5,567 nucleotides of DNA from an uncultured Eubacteriales bacterium. Lineage in GTDB: Bacteria > Bacillota > Clostridia > Christensenellales > Aristaeellaceae. Position 1 is the first letter of the stretch. The number at the start of each line of letters is the position of its first letter. A program made the position numbers and the translations under genes. The notes under the pieces were generated by a model. The model was not told the DNA's origin and searched no databases. It saw nothing but the letters and a program-made list of their open reading frames with translations. The stretch covers positions 1 to 5,567 of the forward strand of contig URJB01000090.1 of NCBI GenBank assembly GCA_900548145.1, in the 5' to 3' direction. Positions 1 to 5,558 of this stretch are shown in pieces.

Positions 1-3
1 TTG

Positions 4-37
4 CACACTTTTCTTTCGCCACCGAAAGAAAAGTGTG
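4..37. repeat. Perfect 15-bp inverted repeat
   Basis: CACACTTTTCTTTCG (4-18) is the exact reverse complement of 23-37, with a 4-base loop CCAC. No T run follows on either strand, so a standard terminator is unlikely. Its perfection and its place in a hairpin-rich intergenic region suggest a dispersed palindromic repeat. Whether it recurs in the genome cannot be seen here. Confidence 0.8.
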
Positions 38-96
38 AGCGCCCCATGGGACGGCAAGTCCCAATTCGCGCCGGAGTCGGCGCGTCAGGCCCCGCC
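37..96. repeat. Intergenic repeat element, copy A
   Basis: This element of 60 bases begins GAGCGCCCCAT and ends in 30 bases that recur identically at 229-258. It contains a 6-bp hairpin TGGGAC/GTCCCA (47-63) and a 7-bp hairpin CGCGCCG-GAGT-CGGCGCG (67-84). It starts at the last base of the upstream 15-bp inverted repeat. No coding evidence. Confidence 0.8.
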
Positions 97-197
97 AAAG
101 GGGAACTTCCTCGGCAGAGGTTTCTCTCTGCGGAGCAAGCAGGGGGGCTTTCCGCTCGCCCCCCTACACCCCCTTCGGATCGCCAACCGAAGCAATA
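97..197. repeat. Hairpin-rich DNA between the two intergenic repeat copies
   Basis: This 101-base stretch holds three further inverted repeats in a row: GCAGAG/CTCTGC (114-131), a perfect AGGGGGGC/GCCCCCCT stem with a 9-base loop (141-165), and CTTCGG/CCGAAG (173-192). With the flanking elements it makes the non-coding region 1-281 an almost continuous chain of hairpins. I see no gene, RNA family or promoter that I can name in it. Confidence 0.65.
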
Positions 198-258
198 GAG
201 CGCCCCATATGGCTGCAAGCCCTTCTCCCGCGCCGGAGTCGGCGCGTCAGGCCCCGCC
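198..258. repeat. Intergenic repeat element, copy B
   Basis: This second copy, in the same orientation and 161 bases downstream, shares GAGCGCCCCAT at the start and an identical 30-base end containing the CGCGCCG-GAGT-CGGCGCG hairpin (229-246). The middle part differs but still forms a short hairpin (GGCT-GCA-AGCC, 211-221). It ends about 30 bases before the operon terminator. Confidence 0.8.
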
Positions 259-289
259 GAAAAATATCCCCACGCCTGAATGCCCGCAC

Positions 290-327
290 AAAAAAGCGGA
301 AGCCGCATGCTCCGCGCCGCTTCCGCT
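290..327 (-). terminator. Rho-independent terminator of the operon
   Basis: On the minus strand, AGCGGAAGC (327-319) pairs perfectly with GCTTCCGCT (303-295), enclosing a 15-base GC-rich loop that can pair further, and is followed by a run of six T (295-290, sharing one base with the stem). It begins eight bases after the TAA stop of the large lipoprotein. This is the canonical arrangement for ending the minus-strand operon. Confidence 0.88.
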
Positions 328-334
328 CTCCCAT

Positions 335-1885
335 TTATTTCAGGGGATAAAACTCCCCGCCCCAGTAGATCTCCCCGGAGAACCCCTCCGGCACCGCCCC
401 GGAGACAAAGTACGCCGCGCTGCCGATCGTCTGGTTCTCGCAGAGCGTGTTCGTCATGGCGTAGACAAATAGCCGCTCCTGCTGGCCGTCCATGCCCTGC
501 CCCGCCTCCAGAAATGCCGGGGCGAAATTCACCAAAACCGTCCGGCCGGAAAGCGCCAGCCCCAGAATGTCCGCGTCTGACAGGCTGCCCACCGGCATCA
601 CCGCCGCCAGCCCGGGAACCTCGTCATAGGGCTGCGGGCCCTTGCTCAGCTCCAACAGCAGCGCACGGGGATTCTGCTTCTGATAATAGACCACCGGCCG
701 CCTGCTGGCCTGTAGGCCCCGGCCCTCGCCGTCGGCAAAGTACAGGGTGCACAGGTCGCACAGCAGCGGGGCAAAATCCGCCCGCTTCATCACCTGATCG
801 GTAAAGACGATGGAGCTGGTAAAGCTGTCCGTCAGCATCAGTGTCTCCACCGGCTGCTCGCCGATGGTCACCGTCACGCCCGACGCGGCGGGGAAAAAGC
901 TGCACAGCGTGTAGCACAGCGAAGCCATGCAGTTGGCCCGGCTCACGTTCGCCTTTTCCAGCATGTCGTTCAAAGAATAGGAGAAATTCAGCGTAATGAC
1001 GCTGCCGCCCAGCTCGTCGGAATAGGTGACCTCCGGGTCTCCGGTAAGCATCTCCACCAGCAGATTCAGCGGCGGCGAGTCGATCTCCGAAACCGACGCG
1101 CCCTTGCTCAATTCCCGCATGATCTGGACGATCATATCGGACGGCTTCTGGTTGGCAAAGCTCAGAGAGCGCACCTCGCTAAGCAGTCCCGGCACGCCCG
1201 CCAGCGGGTAATACAGCGTCACGTTGGCGGAAAGGGACTTGTCCTCCGCACTTTCGTTCAGCCCCACCCGGCGGCTGAGCCGCTGCTCGTAGACCGAGGA
1301 CAGGTCCTCGCTCAGGCTCCGGCTGAACGATCCCATAGGCAGAGTGTTGGCCACGTCCAGCCCTACGGGATGATCGACGATCAGGAAGTTCACATAGTCG
1401 ATCTCCTTCAGCTCCGTCAGCGTGTTGGCGATGGCCTGAAAAGCAATGTACAGGTCGCCCCGGTTCAGCTGCAGCGCCGAGGCCGCCAGATTCACCGTGG
1501 CCGCGTTCCGGCTGACTTCCACCGGGTTGGCCCCGTACAGCGCCAGCTTTACATTCCCGCCCAGCGCGGCGGCAGTGGACGTACCCGAGTGGTTCAGCAG
1601 CGCCCGCACCAGGCTTTCCGCCCGGGGCCGGGATGCGGAAAACGTCACCGGGCTGACCACGGCGGTCAGACGGCCGCCGCTGTGCCGGGGCAGGTACAGC
1701 GTAGCGTCGGCGGTGTATTCCAGCGCCGCGTCACCGATGGGCGCCACATAGCTCTGAACCGCCGGAGGCAAGGTGATCTCCGGGGACGCCTCGGACGCGG
1801 GCAGACCGTCCCCGGCCTGACAGGCGCACAGCCCCGGCAGCAGCGCCGCCAGTAGCAGCGCCAACGCGCGTTTCTTCCCTTTCAC
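335..1885 (-). CDS. Large lipoprotein with three GerMN-like modules
   Basis: This 516-residue predicted lipoprotein starts at GTG 1885, chosen because AGAGGA (1896-1891) and AAGGAG (1902-1897) lie just upstream and because it places KGKKR directly before the signal peptide. The lipobox is LCAC, with C22 as the likely lipid anchor. Three modules share one pattern: an ATLYLP-like strand, a second strand, a helix ending in a short Gly/Ser loop, a hydrophobic strand, then a long helix and a last strand. They fall at about 59-175, 219-345 and 376-510. Key anchors are ESLVRALLNHSG, DMIVQIMRELSKGAS and ALLLELSKGPQ, with later strands ATVNLA, VITLNFS and TVLVNFAP. Module three is the most diverged. 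In-frame sequence extends upstream to a TTG at 1948, but no ribosome site supports it. The gene follows the first GerMN lipoprotein after a repeat-filled spacer and is closed by a terminator. Role unknown; it may work with the kinase or in the envelope. Confidence 0.9.
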   Translation of the reverse strand: MKGKKRALALLLAALLPGLCACQAGDGLPASEASPEITLPPAVQSYVAPIGDAALEYTADATLYLPRHSGGRLTAVVSPVTFSASRPRAESLVRALLNHSGTSTAAALGGNVKLALYGANPVEVSRNAATVNLAASALQLNRGDLYIAFQAIANTLTELKEIDYVNFLIVDHPVGLDVANTLPMGSFSRSLSEDLSSVYEQRLSRRVGLNESAEDKSLSANVTLYYPLAGVPGLLSEVRSLSFANQKPSDMIVQIMRELSKGASVSEIDSPPLNLLVEMLTGDPEVTYSDELGGSVITLNFSYSLNDMLEKANVSRANCMASLCYTLCSFFPAASGVTVTIGEQPVETLMLTDSFTSSIVFTDQVMKRADFAPLLCDLCTLYFADGEGRGLQASRRPVVYYQKQNPRALLLELSKGPQPYDEVPGLAAVMPVGSLSDADILGLALSGRTVLVNFAPAFLEAGQGMDGQQERLFVYAMTNTLCENQTIGSAAYFVSGAVPEGFSGEIYWGGEFYPLK

Positions 1886-2013
1886 GGCAGTCCTCTCTCC
1901 TTCTTGTACTTCGTAGGCGAAGGCCTCTTTCCAATGCCTTTGGATCAAATGATCGAATATCGATACGAATGGGACGGCAGCACCCGCGAAGGATGCTTCT
2001 GCTGCACGGCGTG

Positions 2014-2208
2014 CTCGTCCTCGGTGCTTCGCACCCTTCTTGCGGCCCGCCCCGCTTTGCGTCGCGGGCTTCGGACTGCGATAGACCTTTCAGGGCTGTC
2101 CTCGTCCTCGGCGCTTCGCACCCTTCTTGCGGCCTGCCCCGCTTTGCGTCGCAGGCTTCGGACTGCGGTAGCCCTTTCAGGGCTGTCCTCGTCCTCGGTG
2201 CTTCGCAC
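2014..2208. repeat. 87-bp tandem repeat, 2.2 copies, hairpin-forming
   Basis: Copy 1 (2014-2100) and copy 2 (2101-2187) differ at five positions, and a 21-base third partial copy ends at 2208. Each full unit can fold into three small hairpins. The largest is GCCCGC/GCGGGC (2045-2050 with 2064-2069) around an inner CGC-TTT-GCG. In copy 2 it becomes GCCTGC/GCAGGC, so the pair is kept by a double change. A second, GGTGC-TTC-GCACC (2023-2035), keeps G-U pairing in copy 2 only on the minus-strand RNA. The third is AGCCC-TTTCA-GGGCT (2170-2184), which has one mismatch in copy 1. The array lies between two genes of the same operon. The rest of the 398-base spacer (1886-2013, 2209-2283) shows only the ribosome site of the downstream gene and no convincing promoter or terminator. 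Confidence 0.9.
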
Positions 2209-2283
2209 GGCGGCCAAGCCCTGTGTTTTGCTTGTGCTCGGCCTCCCTTGGTCGCGGTTCTCTGGATAACAATGTGTTCTTTC

Positions 2284-3252
2284 TTACAATCCCATCAGCC
2301 GCCGCAGGGTCTCCAGCGGAATTTTCCACACGCCGCCCTGCTTTTCCAGCGTCAGCGGCCATGCCTCCAGGGCGGTGGACGCGCCGTCCGTCAGCAGGGA
2401 AGCGTCTACATTCAGGGCGGCACGTTCGCCGTTGACCATCCCGGCGGTCAGCGTGTAGTCCGACAGACTGGGGGCCGCGTCGATCTCCGCCCGGAACTGC
2501 TCTGGCACCGGCAGGTCCTCCGCCACGGTGAAATCGTAGATCGTATCAAAATCCCGGCTTCGCCATGCTTCCATCAGCAGGGCGGCGGTGTTGTACGGGC
2601 TCAGCAGCAGGCTTTCGTCCCGGCTCAGCGGGTCGGCGGGGCCCTGTTCCCCGGTCAGGTAATAACTCCGATCCAGCCGGATGGCGGCGCTCTCTCCCCC
2701 GTCGATCAAAATCTGCACCCGGGTGTAGGGCAGATTCTCCATCACCGTGTCCGCAATGCTGGCCATGGCCAGCCGGCGGCGGACAGGGGCTTCCTCCGCC
2801 CAGAACTCGTCCGAGCGCCAGCCGTCTGGAATGCCGTCCCGCAGCAGGGAATTGGTCAGGGTGATGAACAGCATATCACCGCTGGCGGTGACTTCCTTCA
2901 GCCCTACGTCCTCTCCCAGCGCCCGACGAAGATTCATCTCCCCGGCGGACGGCCCGGCCAGCAGCGCACGCACAAGCGCCGCTTCGCTGCTTTCGTCCTT
3001 TCGGACGGTCAGCGTGCGGCTTTCCCCCGCCAGCATGGAATAATCCAGATAGCGGAAATACAGCACCACATCCCACGAAGCGGCGTTGTCCTCCGCGGCG
3101 GTGGCGGCGTGAAGGCGCTGCTCCACGCCTGGCAGCGGCGTGGCCTCGGCCTGTACCAGCGGATTCGCCGCCCGGGTGCAGGAGCACAGCAGCCCGCACA
3201 GCGCCGCCAGAAGAACCGCCAGCATTCCCCGGCGCTTTCGATTTCCTTTCAT
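2284..3252 (-). CDS. GerMN-domain lipoprotein with C-terminal accessory domain
   Basis: This 322-residue predicted lipoprotein would be anchored on the outer face of the membrane. The N-terminus MKGNRKRRG is followed by a hydrophobic stretch and a lipobox ending LCSC, with C25 as the likely lipidated cysteine. Residues of about 60-186 match the GerMN (sporulation/germination) fold: VVLYFRYLDYSML, a central RTLTV strand, the EAALVRALLAGPS helix, a FITLTNSLL strand and a closing helix-strand ending VQILIDG. A second domain, about 216-322, begins with a helix (NTAALLMEAWRSRDF) and ends with paired strands (WPLTLEKQGGVWKI). It resembles NTF2-like extracytoplasmic domains, but I cannot name its family. 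ATG 3252 is chosen because AAGGAG (3266-3261) sits eight bases upstream. A further ATG at 3273 overlaps the kinase stop as ATGA and would add seven residues, but lacks such a site. The 17-base gap after the kinase implies co-transcription and a linked function. Molecular function is unknown. Confidence 0.9.
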   Translation of the reverse strand: MKGNRKRRGMLAVLLAALCGLLCSCTRAANPLVQAEATPLPGVEQRLHAATAAEDNAASWDVVLYFRYLDYSMLAGESRTLTVRKDESSEAALVRALLAGPSAGEMNLRRALGEDVGLKEVTASGDMLFITLTNSLLRDGIPDGWRSDEFWAEEAPVRRRLAMASIADTVMENLPYTRVQILIDGGESAAIRLDRSYYLTGEQGPADPLSRDESLLLSPYNTAALLMEAWRSRDFDTIYDFTVAEDLPVPEQFRAEIDAAPSLSDYTLTAGMVNGERAALNVDASLLTDGASTALEAWPLTLEKQGGVWKIPLETLRRLMGL

Positions 3253-3269
3253 AAACGTCTCTCCTTGGC

Positions 3270-4697
3270 TCATCCCTGATGGATGGGCAGTTCCACGGTA
3301 AAAGTGGAACCCCTGCCTTCTTCGCTTTCCACGGACACGCTGCCGCCGTGCATCAGCACCATCTGGTGCACGATGCTCAGGCCCAGACCCGTGCCGCCGG
3401 TCTCCCGGCTGCGGGCCTTGTCCACCCGGTAGAAGCGGTCGAAGATATGAGCCTGATCCTCCCGGGGGATGCCGGGGCCGTTGTCGGTGACGGTCATCAC
3501 CGCGTCCCGGCCGGAGCGGATCAGCCGCACCTTGATGGCGCCGCCCTCCTGCGTATACTTGATGGCGTTTTCCATCAGGTTGTACACCACCTGCGTCAGT
3601 TTGGCGCAGTCGGCGTACATTTCGCAGCGGTCGTTCAAGGCCAGCTTCAATTCCTGATGATGGCTCTCGGCCACGGGCTGGAGACGATGAGCCGTATCGG
3701 TGATGACCTGCGCCAGACTGAAGGTGGTGCGATTCAGGCGCATGGCCTTGGAGTCCATGCTCACCAGCGTCAGAAGGTCGCTGATGATGCTGTTCAGCCG
3801 GTCGATTTCCTTATTGATGTCGGTCAGGAACTCGGTACGCATCTCCGCGTCCATTTCCGGTTGATAGATGATGTTTTCCAGCAGGATCTTCATGGTGGCC
3901 AGCGGCGTTTTCAGCTCGTGGCTGGCGTTGGAGACGAACTGGTTGCGGCTGGTATCCAGCATCTGCAGCTTTTCGGACATGGTATTGAACGTCTCGCTGA
4001 GCCGCCGCAGCTCGCCGGAGCCCTTTACCGGCACCCGCACGGACAGGTCGCCGTGGCCCATGCGCTGGATGCTCTTGGTCAGGGACACGATAGGCCGGGT
4101 CAGCACTCGGGAGAAGATCAGCGCGATCACCATGGCCGCCGCCGCCGCGATGAGGAAGTACGCCACCATCCGGGTCTGCAGGGAGGACAGGCGGTCCATC
4201 ATTTCCTGCACCGGGGAGGAATACAGCAGCACGCCCTGCACCACGCCGTCTGCCGTCAGCGCGGAGGTGCAATAAGCCACCCATTCCGCGTTGGGATCGT
4301 AAGGCCGCAGCCATTGCAGCCAGCTGTTTTCCCCGCCGTTATCGTCCAGCCGGTGAACGCCGTAGTCCGACGCGCTGCCCATGGACAAAACCGACACCAC
4401 CTCCGGCAGCTCCAGCCGGGAGCCATTCAGCTCGCAGAAGGTATCCAGCTGCACCTTGCCGCTCTGATCCAGCAGCATCAGCCGTCCGCCCAATTCGCCC
4501 CCGGCGGATTCCAGCAGCTGCTGGGCCTTTTCCATATCCCGTTCGGCATACAGCGGCCCCAGCTCCGCCGCCAGCTTATCGGCGGCGGCGTGATCCTGCC
4601 GCATCCTGTCGCTGAACAAAGAATCGCCCACCAGCCCGATGAGGGAGGTCGCTACCAGATAGTAGCTGACCCCCACGATGAGCAGGAAGGCGAGCAT
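3270..4697 (-). CDS. Membrane sensor histidine kinase (HAMP-HisKA-HATPase_c)
   Basis: This 475-residue kinase senses a signal outside the membrane and phosphorylates the adjacent regulator. TM1 spans about residues 1-23. An extracytoplasmic domain (about 25-175) has PAS/Cache-like features (LMLLDQSGKVQLDT, then VVQGVLLYSSP). TM2 spans about 178-198, followed by HAMP (about 199-250). HisKA carries phosphoacceptor H260 in SNASHELKTPL. The ATPase domain has an N-box (N373, N377), G1 (DNGPGIP, D405), an F-box (FDRFYR) and G2 (GGTGLGLSI, 434-442). All catalytic motifs are intact. There is no cytoplasmic PAS between HAMP and HisKA, unlike WalK and more like MtrB or simple PhoR-type kinases. The start is uncertain: ATG 4697 has a poor, too-close ribosome site, and the in-frame sequence upstream (SSIRWKI) looks like a genuine kinase N-terminus with no start codon. 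See the frameshift entry at 4698-4726. Confidence 0.96.
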   Translation of the reverse strand: MLAFLLIVGVSYYLVATSLIGLVGDSLFSDRMRQDHAAADKLAAELGPLYAERDMEKAQQLLESAGGELGGRLMLLDQSGKVQLDTFCELNGSRLELPEVVSVLSMGSASDYGVHRLDDNGGENSWLQWLRPYDPNAEWVAYCTSALTADGVVQGVLLYSSPVQEMMDRLSSLQTRMVAYFLIAAAAAMVIALIFSRVLTRPIVSLTKSIQRMGHGDLSVRVPVKGSGELRRLSETFNTMSEKLQMLDTSRNQFVSNASHELKTPLATMKILLENIIYQPEMDAEMRTEFLTDINKEIDRLNSIISDLLTLVSMDSKAMRLNRTTFSLAQVITDTAHRLQPVAESHHQELKLALNDRCEMYADCAKLTQVVYNLMENAIKYTQEGGAIKVRLIRSGRDAVMTVTDNGPGIPREDQAHIFDRFYRVDKARSRETGGTGLGLSIVHQMVLMHGGSVSVESEEGRGSTFTVELPIHQG

Positions 4698-4726
4698 GAT
4701 CTTCCATCGGATGGAAGAAAAGGCAT
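4698..4726 (-). other. Probable one-base frameshift at the kinase start
   Basis: An ATG at 4726-4724 lies two bases after the regulator stop and six bases after AAGGA (4737-4733), which is ideal for a coupled kinase start. In the present sequence that frame yields only 24 residues before a stop at 4652. The kinase frame, read upstream of ATG 4697, gives AFSSIRWKI without any start codon. Adding one T to the minus-strand TTTT run (plus-strand A run 4718-4721) would join them into MPFSSIRWKIMLAFLLIVGV, a textbook kinase N-terminus with positive charge before TM1. The observation is direct. Whether it is a sequencing or assembly error or a real mutation is unknown. Confidence 0.7.
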
Positions 4727-4728
4727 GT

Positions 4729-5421
4729 TTAGTCCTTGTCGGTGAAATAGTAACCCACTCCCCATTTGGTGAAGATAAATTCGGGCTGGGCGGGATTGCG
4801 TTCGATCTTCTCGCGAAGCCGACGGATATGGACGTCCACGGTGCGGGCGTCGCCGGTGTAGTCGTACTTCCACACGGTTTCCAGCAGGGACTCCCGGCTG
4901 AACACCTTGCCCCTGTTATTGACGAACACCTGCAGCAGGTCGAACTCCTTGGCGGTCAGGCGGACTTCGTTTCCGCCCAGCGTGACGGAGCGGTTGACGG
5001 AGTTGATCTCCATATCGTGGACGCGGATGGTGCGGCGCACGTCGTTCTGGCTAGACGCGGCGGTGCGGCGCAGGATGGTCTTGATGCGGGCCTTGACCTC
5101 AAGGATATTGAAGGGCTTGGTCATATAGTCGTCCGCGCCGTATTCCAGCCCCAGAATTTTGTCGATCTGTTCACCCTTGGCGGTCAGCATGATGATAGGT
5201 ACATTGCTGTGCTCCCGGATCCGCTGGCACACGGTGATGCCGTCCACCTTCGGCAGCATCACGTCCAGCAGAATGAAGTCGTAATGGCCTGCAAAGAACT
5301 TGGTCAGCGCTTCGTCGCCGTCGGCGGCGGAATCCGTCTCGAAGCCTTCTTGTTCCAGCGTATATTTCAAACCCTTAACAATCAGGGGCTCATCGTCAAC
5401 AAGGAGGATGCGTTTCGCCAT
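4729..5421 (-). CDS. OmpR/PhoB-family DNA-binding response regulator
   Basis: This 230-residue protein is a typical full-length OmpR-family regulator: it accepts phosphate from a sensor kinase and binds DNA in the cytoplasm. The receiver domain covers about residues 3-118. It shows the acidic pair D9-D10, the phosphoacceptor D53 in LLDVMLP, T80 in IIMLTAK, and K102 in the YMTKPF motif. A winged-helix domain covers about residues 130-228, with the recognition-helix pattern RTVDVHIRRLREKIE and the terminal GVGYYF wing. ATG 5421 is preceded by an AGGA-type ribosome site (5430-5438) and starts exactly at the receiver fold. The stop lies two bases before an ATG associated with the kinase gene, so the pair is tightly coupled. 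It resembles WalR and MtrA about equally in general style, and the target genes cannot be told from sequence, so no symbol is given. Promoter-proximal repeats suggest autoregulation (inference). Confidence 0.97.
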   Translation of the reverse strand: MAKRILLVDDEPLIVKGLKYTLEQEGFETDSAADGDEALTKFFAGHYDFILLDVMLPKVDGITVCQRIREHSNVPIIMLTAKGEQIDKILGLEYGADDYMTKPFNILEVKARIKTILRRTAASSQNDVRRTIRVHDMEINSVNRSVTLGGNEVRLTAKEFDLLQVFVNNRGKVFSRESLLETVWKYDYTGDARTVDVHIRRLREKIERNPAQPEFIFTKWGVGYYFTDKD

Positions 5422-5466
5422 GGGAAATTCTTTCCTTTCTGCAGTGCTTTGCCTTGAAAAGACTTA

Positions 5467-5491
5467 TTTACAGCCTTGTTTACATTGTAAA
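5467..5491. promoter_or_regulatory. Cluster of three TGTAAA half-sites over -10 and start site
   Basis: On the minus strand, TTTACA-A-TGTAAA (5491-5479) is a perfect 6+6 inverted repeat that overlaps the -10 hexamer. It is followed at a 12-base period by a third TGTAAA (5472-5467). TGTWAH half-sites at an 11-base period are the known WalR recognition pattern; here the spacing is one base longer. The position would suit a repressor or autoregulator. Binding by the encoded regulator is inference. Confidence 0.5.
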
Positions 5492-5512
5492 ACTAATTAT
5501 GAAAAAAATCAA
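5484..5512 (-). promoter_or_regulatory. Sigma-A-type promoter of the regulator-kinase operon
   Basis: Read on the minus strand, TTGATT (5512-5507) and TACAAT (5489-5484) are separated by exactly 17 bases, matching 4 of 6 and 5 of 6 consensus positions. The region is AT-rich in contrast to the genes. Transcription would begin near 5477, giving a leader of roughly 55 bases before ATG 5421. An overlapping weaker pair, TTGCAA and CATAAT at 16-base spacing, lies slightly upstream. No experimental support can be given. Confidence 0.72.
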
Positions 5513-5522
5513 GTAGATTGCA

Positions 5523-5540
5523 ACAATTTCTTCACAATTT
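5523..5540 (-). promoter_or_regulatory. 11-bp-period direct repeat upstream of -35
   Basis: On the minus strand AAATTGT occurs at 5540-5534 and again at 5529-5523, a period of 11 bases. Direct half-sites one helical turn apart are the usual binding arrangement for OmpR/PhoB-family dimers. The repeat ends about ten bases before the -35 hexamer, where an activator would contact polymerase. It is a candidate autoregulatory site. Confidence 0.45.
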
Positions 5541-5558
5541 CAGGGGTAGTACCCCTGA
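5540..5558. repeat. Perfect 8-bp inverted repeat
   Basis: TCAGGGGT-AGT-ACCCCTGA is a perfect 8-bp stem with a 3-base loop. Neither strand has a T run after it, so it is not a standard terminator. It lies upstream of the promoter near the window edge and may be an operator or the end of an upstream unit. Confidence 0.5.

Noticed and set aside
1..40. The 15-bp hairpin at 4-37 as a transcription terminator
   Set aside because: Neither strand carries a T tract after the stem, and the operon already has a convincing terminator at 290-327.
1..281. CRISPR array suggested by repeated 30-base sequence
   Set aside because: Only two copies exist, 132 bases of unrelated hairpin DNA lie between them, and there is no regular spacer length or cas gene.
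1886..1975. Separate promoter for the large lipoprotein in the AT-richer patch around 1935-1970
   Set aside because: The sequence includes TATCGATA and TTGATC, but no -35/-10 pair with 16-18 base spacing could be built. Read-through from the operon promoter is the simpler reading.
1945..2217. Possible 90-residue repeat protein on the minus strand in the spacer (VRSTEDEDSPER units)
   Set aside because: The 87-bp period is a multiple of three, so a repeat lacking stops stays open in several frames on both strands. There is no ribosome site, and the pattern of changes favours RNA pairing rather than protein conservation.
2209..2283. Terminator directly after the first GerMN lipoprotein
   Set aside because: No stem followed by a T run is present on the minus strand, so there is no evidence that transcription stops here.
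1969..3279. Plus-strand open frame of 436 codons across the spacer and the first lipoprotein
   Set aside because: It is antisense to a well-supported gene and to the tandem repeat, has no ribosome site or domain, and is rich in Arg/Gln/Pro as expected for a shadow frame.
3279..4745. Long open frame on the plus strand (488 codons) antisense to the kinase
   Set aside because: It is the complement of a gene with all catalytic motifs of a histidine kinase. The translation is low-complexity, rich in His/Gln/Gly, and has no recognisable domain: a usual artefact of GC-rich coding DNA.
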